From Opitutaceae bacterium TAV5 (GTDB lineage Bacteria; Verrucomicrobiota; Verrucomicrobiia; Opitutales; Opitutaceae), in the NCBI GenBank assembly GCA_000242935.3, contig CP007053.1:2046001-2110000 (forward strand): a DNA stretch of 64,000 nucleotides. The letters run 5' to 3'. Under the pieces are notes generated by a model. That model ran no database searches. It was not told the DNA's origin and was given only the letters and a program-made list of their open reading frames with translations. Position 1 is the stretch's first letter, and the number at the start of each line of letters is the position of its first letter. Below, piece after piece: positions 56,331-64,000 of the stretch. The position numbers were made by a program, and so were the translations under genes.

Positions 56331-57479
56331 ATGATGTCTGTTTCTCTTGCCATGCCTGATGCTGCCACATCCAACGCCTCTTTTTCTTCGGTACCGGGGA
56401 AGAATGCCGCACCTCGCCGGAACGGAGGGGCAACGCTCACGGGCAAGGATGCCCGTGCCACGTCGAAAGCGGGCGGGACGCCCGCGCCTCGCCGGAGCAA
56501 CAAAACCGGCGGACGGAGCGAGAAAGCGGGGCGGGCCAATGTTTACCAGGTCGCCGAGCTGGCCGGCGTGTCGCCCGGGACGGTCAGTTGCGTGCTCAAC
56601 AACCGGGGGCGTGTGGGCGAGGAGACGCGCGTGCGCGTGCTGGAGGTGGCGCGTTCGCTGGGGTTCCGTCCGCAGGTGCAGGTGCGCACCCGGCAGGTGG
56701 GCGTGGTGGCGGACAGCATCTGGCACTCCCTGCACGATGGCAGTTATTATCAGTCGTTGTGGTCGCACATCGCGCTTGCCCTTTGCAGGCACGACATGGC
56801 GATGGTGGTTCCGGAAAACCCGGTGGAACATTTGCAGCGGCGGTATCTGGACGGAGTCATTGTGGTGGGTGAATATCCGGCGTTCGAGTCGATGGCCGCG
56901 CGTTTGGGCGAGCACACGCCGGTTGTCTTTACCGACGATTTCTCGGGGCGGCAGGACCGGTGGTCGGTGCGCAGTGATTGCGAGGCGACCGGACGGCTGG
57001 CGGCGGAGCACTTTTTAAAAAATGGCCGGCGTCGGCTGGCGTTTGTCGGCTCGCCGGGCTCACAGGAGCAGGTGCGGCTGGAGGGCTACCGCAAGGCCAT
57101 CGTGGCGGCGGGAGCGGAATGCCGCGAGGAGTTGTTCCTGATGCGCAGTCAGGAGATCACGTTTTACAGCGCGGTAAGCCGCGTGATCCGGCTCGGTGCG
57201 GATGCGATTCTGATCCCGGGTTCCAACTACGAGGCGCTCGAAGGATTGAATGTGATCATCAACGTGATGGGTCTGCGGGTGCCGCAGGACGTGGCGCTGA
57301 TCGGCGGCGAGATTCATGGCGTATCCGAATTCCTGCCTCCGCCGATGACGACCATCGAGGAACCGTTGACAAAAATCGCCAGCCTCGCGGTGGACACGCT
57401 GGCGGCGTTGATGCGGGGGGAGACCCCTCCGCGCATTAACACGCTGCCGGTCAAGCTGCTGGTGCGCGCGTCGGCGTGA
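56331..57479 (+). CDS. LacI-family regulator with an N-terminal extension carrying a REP element
   Basis: 382 residues. The true LacI part starts at about residue 70: NVYQVAELAGVSPGTVSCVLNNRGRV, the helix-turn-helix, then effector domain (GVVADSIWHSLHDGSYY, DGVIVVGEYPAFESM, DVALIGGEIHGVSE). The 70 residues before are low complexity; DNA there contains a REP-like block (56429-56490) that also occurs in the non-coding 60636-60707. A start nearer the helix-turn-helix is possible, for example a GTG. Divergent from the GH74-like locus and likely its regulator. Recognition helix SPGTVSCVLN differs from the two other LacI proteins. Confidence 0.88.
   Translation: MMSVSLAMPDAATSNASFSSVPGKNAAPRRNGGATLTGKDARATSKAGGTPAPRRSNKTGGRSEKAGRANVYQVAELAGVSPGTVSCVLNNRGRVGEETRVRVLEVARSLGFRPQVQVRTRQVGVVADSIWHSLHDGSYYQSLWSHIALALCRHDMAMVVPENPVEHLQRRYLDGVIVVGEYPAFESMAARLGEHTPVVFTDDFSGRQDRWSVRSDCEATGRLAAEHFLKNGRRRLAFVGSPGSQEQVRLEGYRKAIVAAGAECREELFLMRSQEITFYSAVSRVIRLGADAILIPGSNYEALEGLNVIINVMGLRVPQDVALIGGEIHGVSEFLPPPMTTIEEPLTKIASLAVDTLAALMRGETPPRINTLPVKLLVRASA
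56429..56490. repeat. REP-like block within coding sequence
   Basis: GGCAACGCTCACGGGCAAGG followed by GATGCCCGTGCCACG and GCGGGCGGGACGCCCGC; same order as at 60636-60707, with one extra base that keeps it in frame. Contains the palindromes CGGGCA...TGCCCG and GCGGGC...GCCCGC. Confidence 0.7.
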
Positions 57480-57622
57480 CAGCGCGCCGATGCCGGAGAG
57501 GAGGCCGCGCCGGGATGGACCTGCGCTGCCGCGCCGCGCCCCACCGTGCGCCGGGGGGGGGAGGTATCGGTGCCCCTCATGACTGCCTCATTCTCCTTTT
57601 TCCGCCAGGCGGCCCGCTCTGA

Positions 57623-59359
<1,737 letters not shown>

Positions 59360-59460
59360 CCTCCGGCCGGAAGGGAGCCCGCGAAACACACGAAAGGACA
59401 CGAAAAACAGTCGTGCGCCAAAGCGTATGATGTCCCGATGGAACAGGATCATTTTGAATA

Positions 59461-59545
59461 AACCGCTAAAGGACGCTAACGGACGCCAAACCGGATTTTT
59501 TCCGATTGTCCGGTTTTTAGCGGCCGTTAGCGACCTTTAGCGGTC
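59461..59545. repeat. Large imperfect inverted repeat (CGCTAAAGG type)
   Basis: Left arm 59461-59494 and right arm 59510-59545 pair over roughly 30 of 34 positions. Arms consist of 10-11 base units (CGCTAAAGGA, CGCTAACGGA). Located between pyrG and kdsA. Upstream, around 59372-59405, there is a GAAACACACGAAAGGACACG unit repeat of the same style. Confidence 0.65.
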
Positions 59546-59608
59546 TCCCTCTCTTCGGTTGCCGCTCTGCCGCTCCGTGTAACCCACGCCTTCCCACGCC
59601 TTCACGCC

Positions 59609-60403
59609 ATGCTCCACGACCCGCAAAAACTTCTCATCATCGCCGGCCCCTGCTCGCTCGAAAACGAGACCATCTGCCGCACCGTCGCGGAAAAGCTCAC
59701 CGCAATCGCGCAACAACTCCCCGAACTGCGGATCGTCTTCAAGGGCTCCTTCGACAAGGCCAACCGCACCTCCATCGCCGGCCCGCGCGGCACCGGCATG
59801 GCCGAAGGACTGAAACTCCTCGCGATGGTCAAACGCGACTACGGTTTCCCCGTCCTCACCGACATCCATGACGCCGGCCAGTGCGCCCCCGTCGCCGAAG
59901 TCTGCGACGTATTACAGATCCCCGCCTTCCTCTGCCGCCAGACCGATATCCTCCTCGCCGCCGCCGCCACCGGCCGCACGGTCAACGTGAAAAAAGGCCA
60001 GTTCCTCGCCCCGCAGGACATGGTCCACGTCACCGGAAAACTGAAGGAAGGCCGCGCCACCGAAATCTGGCAGACCGAACGCGGCACCACTTTCGGCTAC
60101 CAGAACCTCGTCGTGGACATGCGCGGTTTCCCGATCATGGCACGCAACGGCTACCCGACCATTCTCGACGCCACCCACAGCGTGCAACTCCCGGGAGCCG
60201 GCGGCGGCAAGAGTTCCGGTCAGCGCGAGTTCGTCCCCACGCTTTCCTTTGCCGCCATCGCCGCCGGAGCCGACGGCCTGTTTCTCGAAACGCATCCCGA
60301 CCCGGCCAACGCCCTTTCCGACGGCCCCAACATGGTGCCGCTCGACGAACTCCAGGCCCTGCTCACGAAGTGCCACGCCCTCTGGCGCTGCGTGCGCGGC
60401 TGA
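59609..60403 (+). CDS. kdsA: 3-deoxy-D-manno-octulosonate 8-phosphate synthase (metal-dependent type)
   Basis: Condenses phosphoenolpyruvate with arabinose 5-phosphate to give Kdo-8-phosphate for lipopolysaccharide core, in the cytoplasm. 264 residues. Motifs [10 protein letters not shown] with Cys, [45 protein letters not shown], the [17 protein letters not shown] loop, [12 protein letters not shown]-like sequence ([12 protein letters not shown]) and [16 protein letters not shown]. The Cys in the AGPC motif marks the metal-dependent class, as opposed to the Asn type of enterobacteria. Indicates an LPS-bearing outer membrane. Confidence 0.97.
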   Translation: MLHDPQKLLIIAGPCSLENETICRTVAEKLTAIAQQLPELRIVFKGSFDKANRTSIAGPRGTGMAEGLKLLAMVKRDYGFPVLTDIHDAGQCAPVAEVCDVLQIPAFLCRQTDILLAAAATGRTVNVKKGQFLAPQDMVHVTGKLKEGRATEIWQTERGTTFGYQNLVVDMRGFPIMARNGYPTILDATHSVQLPGAGGGKSSGQREFVPTLSFAAIAAGADGLFLETHPDPANALSDGPNMVPLDELQALLTKCHALWRCVRG

Positions 60404-60516
60404 GCGACCAAGTGGCGCGGGCGTCCCGCCCGCCTCCGGCGTGGCACGGCCATCCTGGCCGTGGACGGCGCGGAGCGCCGCCGGTGTGTTTTCATACCAG
60501 CGTCCCGAATGTTTTT

Positions 60517-60598
60517 GATTTTACACAAAGGCCGCAAAGGACGCGAAGAAGGTAACTGGCAATCTTTTGCGCTCTTTGCGGCCTTGGTGTAAAAATCC
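60517..60598. repeat. Large imperfect inverted repeat (ACAAAGGCC type)
   Basis: Left arm 60517-60548 and right arm 60564-60598 are near complements (GATTTTACACAAAGGCCGC pairing with GCGGCCTTGGTGTAAAAATC). Arms have 9-10 base units (ACAAAGGCC, GCAAAGGAC, GCGAAG). Same architecture as the elements at 37817 and 59461, different sequence. Confidence 0.65.
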
Positions 60599-60635
60599 GA
60601 AGGCTTTGGGGCTTTGGTATCAGAGGCTGCGGAGA

Positions 60636-60707
60636 GGCAACGCTCACGGGCAGGATGCCCGTGCCACGGAGCGGAAAGGCAACGGAAGCGGGCGTCCCGC
60701 CCGCCTC
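60636..60707. repeat. REP-like block, non-coding copy
   Basis: GGCAACGCTCACGGGCAGG, GATGCCCGTGCCACG and GCGGGCGTCCCGCCCGC in the same order as the copy inside the lacI gene at 56429. Confidence 0.7.
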
Positions 60708-60744
60708 TCCCTCGCCCGACCCGGCTCCGTCCGGCCTTCCCGTT

Positions 60745-61686
60745 TTACGCCTTCCCCGCCACCTCCGTCCCGCCCGCCGCCGCGTCACGCAGATTCCGAT
60801 ACGCTCCCGGCGAAAAGTGAAACCGCGCCCGGAAGCACTTGCACAGATGGTTGGCGTCGGCGAACCCCGTGCGCGCCGCGATCTCCTTCACCGAGAGATT
60901 GGCATCGCGCAGCAGCACCGCCGCTTCGCCCAGCCGCACCTCGCGCACAAACGCCGCCGGCATCTGTCCCGTCACCCGGGAAAACCAGTGCGTGAAGTGC
61001 GTGCGGCTCATTGAAAACTCCGCGGCCAGCCGCTCCACCGGCAGCGACTCCGCGAGATGCCGCAACGCGAACGCCCTCACCTGCTCCAGCAGTTTCTGTC
61101 GCGGCTCCAGCGGATGTTTTTGCAGAAACACCCACCTCTCCATTTCCAGCATCCACCGGAAAAGTCCCTCTTCGACCGTGAACGTGTCATCGCCCCCGCC
61201 GCGCCAGATATGCTCCACCAGCGCCAGCGCCGCCTTCACCGGCGCCGACTCCTCGGGCAGCGCAAACACGCGATTCAGAAAATCCTCCGCCCCCCGCGAA
61301 AACAACCGCTCGATCAGATACGCGTGATCGAACACAAACCACACAAACGTCCATTCCGCGCATTCCGGCGCGCTCTGGTAACAATGTTCCGACGGCACCC
61401 GGACGAGCAACGCATGCTCCTCCGGCACCTTTTCCGCCACGCCTCCGCCCCTTCCGCTTCCTCCTGCGACCGGCGTCTCCAGCACGCCCCATCCTTTCAG
61501 CGAATACAGAAACACCCCGATCGGCGGCCGTGTCAGCGCCAGCGGTCGCATCCCGTCAAAATAGTACCGCCGCCCCGGCCGCACCGTTTCCAGTCCCGAC
61601 GACATCACCCCCGCCCCGCGACGCGGATGAGTCGTGAGCATTTCCGGCCCCCAGGTCCGTTGCAAATGGGAGATCAGTTTTGTCAC
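60745..61686 (-). CDS. AraC-family transcriptional regulator
   Basis: 313 residues from GTG 61686. C-terminal double helix-turn-helix: LPVERLAAEFSMSRTHFTHWF and LSVKEIAARTGFADANHLCKCF, ending in FHFSPGAYRNLR. The N-terminal part is a large sensing domain with YYFDGMRPLALTRPPIGVFLYS. Divergent from a pseudopilin and PEP-CTERM operon (286-base gap) that it probably controls. An ATG at 61641 (MLTTHPRR) is the alternative start. Confidence 0.9.
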   Translation of the reverse strand: MTKLISHLQRTWGPEMLTTHPRRGAGVMSSGLETVRPGRRYYFDGMRPLALTRPPIGVFLYSLKGWGVLETPVAGGSGRGGGVAEKVPEEHALLVRVPSEHCYQSAPECAEWTFVWFVFDHAYLIERLFSRGAEDFLNRVFALPEESAPVKAALALVEHIWRGGGDDTFTVEEGLFRWMLEMERWVFLQKHPLEPRQKLLEQVRAFALRHLAESLPVERLAAEFSMSRTHFTHWFSRVTGQMPAAFVREVRLGEAAVLLRDANLSVKEIAARTGFADANHLCKCFRARFHFSPGAYRNLRDAAAGGTEVAGKA

Positions 61687-61691
61687 AAATA

Positions 61692-61705
61692 GACTATGTT
61701 TAGTC
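61692..61705. promoter_or_regulatory. Inverted repeat in AraC/pseudopilin divergent region
   Basis: GACTA-TGTT-TAGTC (61692-61705), five-base arms, just upstream of the AraC start. The surrounding region 61687-61972 is otherwise without a gene and relatively A/T-rich near 61690-61860. Confidence 0.4.
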
Positions 61706-61972
61706 CATACATGCTAGCCTTCACTCTTCCATCAAGCCCATATCGGGCCATTCTTTCAATTACAGATTTACCACAAGGCGAGTCACTCCCGATGCTCCTT
61801 TTTCCGTCAAACCCTGACCCGACACAAATCCACTATCAAACAGACATATCTTCCATCCTGAATCCTTCCTGAAAACGACATTCTGCATCATGCTGCCAGC
61901 AGGAACGACCTGCTCCCGCTTCCGGTTTCTCCCGTTTCCCCGCCCCCCCCGAATCCATCCACTCTGTCCCCC

Positions 61973-62728
61973 ATGCACACCCACATCCGCACCCGCCGTC
62001 CCTGCCGTCTCGCTCGCGGCTTCACCCTGATCGAATTGCTCACGGTCATCGCCATCATCGGCATTCTCGCGGCGATCATCATCCCTACCGTCAGCAAAGT
62101 CCGCAAAACCGCCCGCAAGGCCACCTGCACGTCCAACCTCCGCCAGATTCACGCGGCCATCATGCTGCACGCAACGGACAACCGGGACTACCTGATCGCC
62201 GGTGTTGGCGGCAGCGCCAAATACCCGCCAGGCAGCCGGCCCAATGCAATCTGGTATCAGAAACTGTGGGACGGCCAGATCACGACCGGCGAATCTCCGT
62301 TGGCGTCCTATATCGGCGGAGGCGAAACGCTCTCGCGAATGGCCGTATGTCCCGAGAACGCGACGCCACTCGCCGCTGCAAATGTTGATGGCAAGAGCAT
62401 CAAGAATCCCAACGGCTATCCCTACACCATCAACTATGCCGTTCTCATCGACAATACCCGCTCCAACGACGGGAAATTTGTGCGTGTCGTCCAGCTCCAG
62501 AATGCGAGCCATGTGCCCATGATTACCGACTCCAATTTTGGCAGCGTCGCGTGGGACGGGCCCGGCTGGGAAGGAGCCTCCGCCAATCACTCCAACCAGA
62601 AACGCATCGGCGAACCGCACTCTGGCAAAGGCAACGTTCTCTGGGCCGATGGTCATGTGACCATGAAAACCCGGGATGAACTGAAAGCCCGGATCGCCGA
62701 GATGCCCTTCGACAACTCCTCCTCCTGA
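61973..62728 (+). CDS. Solitary pseudopilin with H-X9-DG C-terminus
   Basis: 251 residues; Arg-rich leader (RTRRPCRLARG) then FTLIELLTVIAIIGILAAIIIP with Gly at -1 and Glu at +5. Exact H-X9-DG near the C-terminus (HSGKGNVLWADGHV). Precedes a LamG-like PEP-CTERM gene by 76 bases. It is the fifth such gene in the window. Confidence 0.93.
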   Translation: MHTHIRTRRPCRLARGFTLIELLTVIAIIGILAAIIIPTVSKVRKTARKATCTSNLRQIHAAIMLHATDNRDYLIAGVGGSAKYPPGSRPNAIWYQKLWDGQITTGESPLASYIGGGETLSRMAVCPENATPLAAANVDGKSIKNPNGYPYTINYAVLIDNTRSNDGKFVRVVQLQNASHVPMITDSNFGSVAWDGPGWEGASANHSNQKRIGEPHSGKGNVLWADGHVTMKTRDELKARIAEMPFDNSSS

Positions 62729-62804
62729 CCCGGCCCCTTCCTTTTTTCCAGACCTGTTTCGGACTCTCCCGAAAACCACACCATAACCCGCAACTCCGGA
62801 TCCT

Positions 62805-63743
62805 ATGAAAAATAGCATCAAGCACCTGCTTTGCCTGTCGCTCTGCGCGGCGGCCCTGCAAACAGCCGCGTCTGCACAGACGCTCCTCCTCGAGTACTCG
62901 TTCGACGACTACACTGCCGGCTCCACCACGGCGAAAAATACCGGCAGCCTCGGCAGCGCCGCCGACCTCACCCTGTATGACGCCGTCGGCATCACCAGCG
63001 GTTCCCGTGTCGGCACGGCCGCCGACCTCTACTCCGCTGCCAATGCCGGCCTTCGCAATGCAGGTCGCGCCTTCGACAACACCGCTTCCACCGGCATGGG
63101 CAGCGGCGGCAACACCAACACCGGCAACCGCGCCCAGGCCACCGGCGTCAGTGCGACACTCCAGTCCTTCACCATCGCGGGCTGGTTCAAAACAGACGGT
63201 TCCGCTTCCATCGGAGACGGCGCCAAAATTTTCGAAACAACCGGCAGCGGCATCACTGTCAGTGCCTCTGTTGATGGACGCCTTAATCTCTATGTGAATG
63301 GCAGCGCGTCTTCCGATTTTGTCCGGAGCGGCACAACCGGTTCCACTGAATACGGAGCCGCCGCCTCCTGGGTCTTTTTCGCCATCACCTACGACGGCTC
63401 GCTCACCACCGATAACGTGAAATTCTACGTCGGCAGCGAAAACGACGCCGTCAGCCAGGTCGGCGGCACCATGAGTCTTGCCAAAGGCTCGGTAACGCTC
63501 TCTTCCGCCGAAATCGCGCTCGGCAATTCACTCAACTCCAACTCCCGTTCCTTCGATGGCCTCATCGATGACATCCGCCTTTACGGCAACGACGGCGCCA
63601 CCTCCGGCGTCCTGACTCCGGCACAACTCGAGTCCCTCCGCGCCGGAGCCATCCCCGAACCTTCGACCGTCGCCCTCATTGCCGGAGCATCGATCCTCGG
63701 CGCCGTCCTCGTCGTCCGGCGTCGCCGTTCGATCCGCATGTAA
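62805..63743 (+). CDS. LamG-like PEP-CTERM protein
   Basis: 312 residues: signal peptide (LCLSLCAAALQTAASAQ), a concanavalin/LamG-like sandwich typical of sugar binding (LLLEYSFDDYTAGSTT, FTIAGWFKTDGSASIGD, WVFFAITYDGSL, FDGLIDDIRLYG) and a PEP-CTERM signal: IPEPST, VALIAGASILGAVLVV and RRRRSIRM. Expected to be a secreted glycan-binding or matrix protein. Same locus as pseudopilin and AraC; a strong terminator follows. Confidence 0.92.
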   Translation: MKNSIKHLLCLSLCAAALQTAASAQTLLLEYSFDDYTAGSTTAKNTGSLGSAADLTLYDAVGITSGSRVGTAADLYSAANAGLRNAGRAFDNTASTGMGSGGNTNTGNRAQATGVSATLQSFTIAGWFKTDGSASIGDGAKIFETTGSGITVSASVDGRLNLYVNGSASSDFVRSGTTGSTEYGAAASWVFFAITYDGSLTTDNVKFYVGSENDAVSQVGGTMSLAKGSVTLSSAEIALGNSLNSNSRSFDGLIDDIRLYGNDGATSGVLTPAQLESLRAGAIPEPSTVALIAGASILGAVLVVRRRRSIRM

Positions 63744-63774
63744 ACCGGCTTCCCCTCTCGCATTCCGCCTGCCT

Positions 63775-63808
63775 GCGGCCACGTCCTTGCAGACGTGGCC
63801 GCGTTTTT
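63775..63808 (+). terminator. Intrinsic terminator after the LamG-like PEP-CTERM gene
   Basis: Perfect 11-base stem GCGGCCACGTC / GACGTGGCCGC (63775-63785 and 63792-63802), six-base loop, followed by GTTTTTC. Confidence 0.85.
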
Positions 63809-63865
63809 CGCCCTCCCGTTCGCCATTCACCTCCGGTTCTTCAATCTTCAACTCTTTCCCCTCGC

Positions 63866-64000
63866 ATGCGCTGCCTTTCCATCCTCCCCGCTCTCGCCGC
63901 CGCCACGCTTGCCACGGCTGCTCCGCTCGCCGCGCAAGACCTGCCTGCCGTGCCCAACGCCAGCTTTGCCAGCGTGCAAAAAGGCAACGGCCACATCGCC
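63866..64000 (+). CDS. Start of a secreted protein (cut by window edge)
   Basis: ATG at 63866 opens a frame to the end of the window, 45 residues: MRCLSILPALAAATLATAAP, LAAQDLPAVPNASFASVQKG. It has a good signal peptide and no stop. Family cannot be told. It follows the terminator, so it has its own promoter or depends on read-through. Likely another member of the AraC-controlled locus. Confidence 0.6.
   Translation, partial: MRCLSILPALAAATLATAAPLAAQDLPAVPNASFASVQKGNGHIA

Larger units (their letters stand above)
60404..60744. repeat. Gene-free repeat-rich spacer between kdsA and araC
   Basis: 341 bases with no convincing gene, holding a REP-like block at 60414-60463 (GCGCGGGCGTCCCGCCCGC followed by GTGGCACGGCCATCC), a large inverted repeat at 60517-60598 and another REP-like block at 60636-60707. 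Three different repeat elements adjoin here. Confidence 0.7.

Noticed and set aside
59461-60707. Possible CRISPR array in the repeat-rich spacers around kdsA
   Set aside because: The units are inverted pairs of different sequence, not direct repeats with unique spacers, and no cas gene is near.

Overview
The window is a high-GC (roughly 60-65 %) bacterial chromosome segment. The gene content suggests a Verrucomicrobiota member, most likely of the Opitutaceae type. The signs are four PEP-CTERM proteins, two of them with strand-repeat passenger-like bodies, five stand-alone pseudopilins of the H-X9-DG kind, many LacI/AraC regulators beside carbohydrate-active genes, and Kdo synthesis (KdsA), which implies a Gram-negative envelope. 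The taxonomy is an inference from gene content. No rRNA, tRNA, CRISPR array, transposase, integrase or phage gene was seen.

Layout. 1-6.6 kb (minus): four tandem secreted acetamidase/formamidase paralogues, then an ABC ATPase and an FtsX-type permease, mostly joined by 4-base start/stop overlaps. 6.9-8.7 kb (plus): a divergent NarL-type sensor kinase and response regulator, then an unknown gene. 9.5-11.5 kb: a LysR regulator divergent from an NrtA/NasS-like binding protein. 11.6-16.6 kb (minus): a sugar ABC importer (LacI regulator, an enlarged MalF-like permease, a MalG-like permease, a binding protein) divergent from an AraC regulator. 17.5-32.6 kb: a polysaccharide-use locus with beta-helix proteins, sialidase-fold proteins, a PEP-CTERM protein, a Gfo/Idh/MocA oxidoreductase, a GH78-like rhamnosidase, a SASA-type esterase, a sugar-importer ATPase and two pseudopilins. 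32.6-41 kb: housekeeping genes (ilvD with a divergent LysR, a TrmH-type methyltransferase, panC, nadB, an OpgC-like acyltransferase). 41.3-46.6 kb: LacI, pseudopilin, PEP-CTERM protein and beta-helix protein. 46.7-47.2 kb: a small DUF2281/DUF4926 gene and a DUF6883 remnant. 47.3-57.5 kb: a minus-strand locus (GH74-like propeller, PEP-CTERM protein and its anchorless paralogue, GPH sugar symporter, pseudopilin, CBM9-like protein, sialidase-fold protein) divergent from a LacI regulator. 57.7-60.4 kb: pyrG and kdsA separated and followed by REP-like repeats. 60.7-64 kb: AraC divergent from a pseudopilin, a LamG-like PEP-CTERM protein and the start of another secreted protein.

Main observation. 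A module recurs: one transcription regulator, one solitary pseudopilin, one PEP-CTERM surface protein and secreted or cytoplasmic glycan-active proteins. It appears at least four times with different regulators. Several copies share recognisable operators: a 13-base inverted repeat TGTTA-CAT-TAACA occurs at four promoters in the 17-25 kb locus, and a related TGTAAC...GTTACA type flanks the LacI gene at 41.3 kb. The genes appear to work as substrate-specific glycan foraging units in which a dedicated pseudopilin is co-produced with its surface protein and enzymes.
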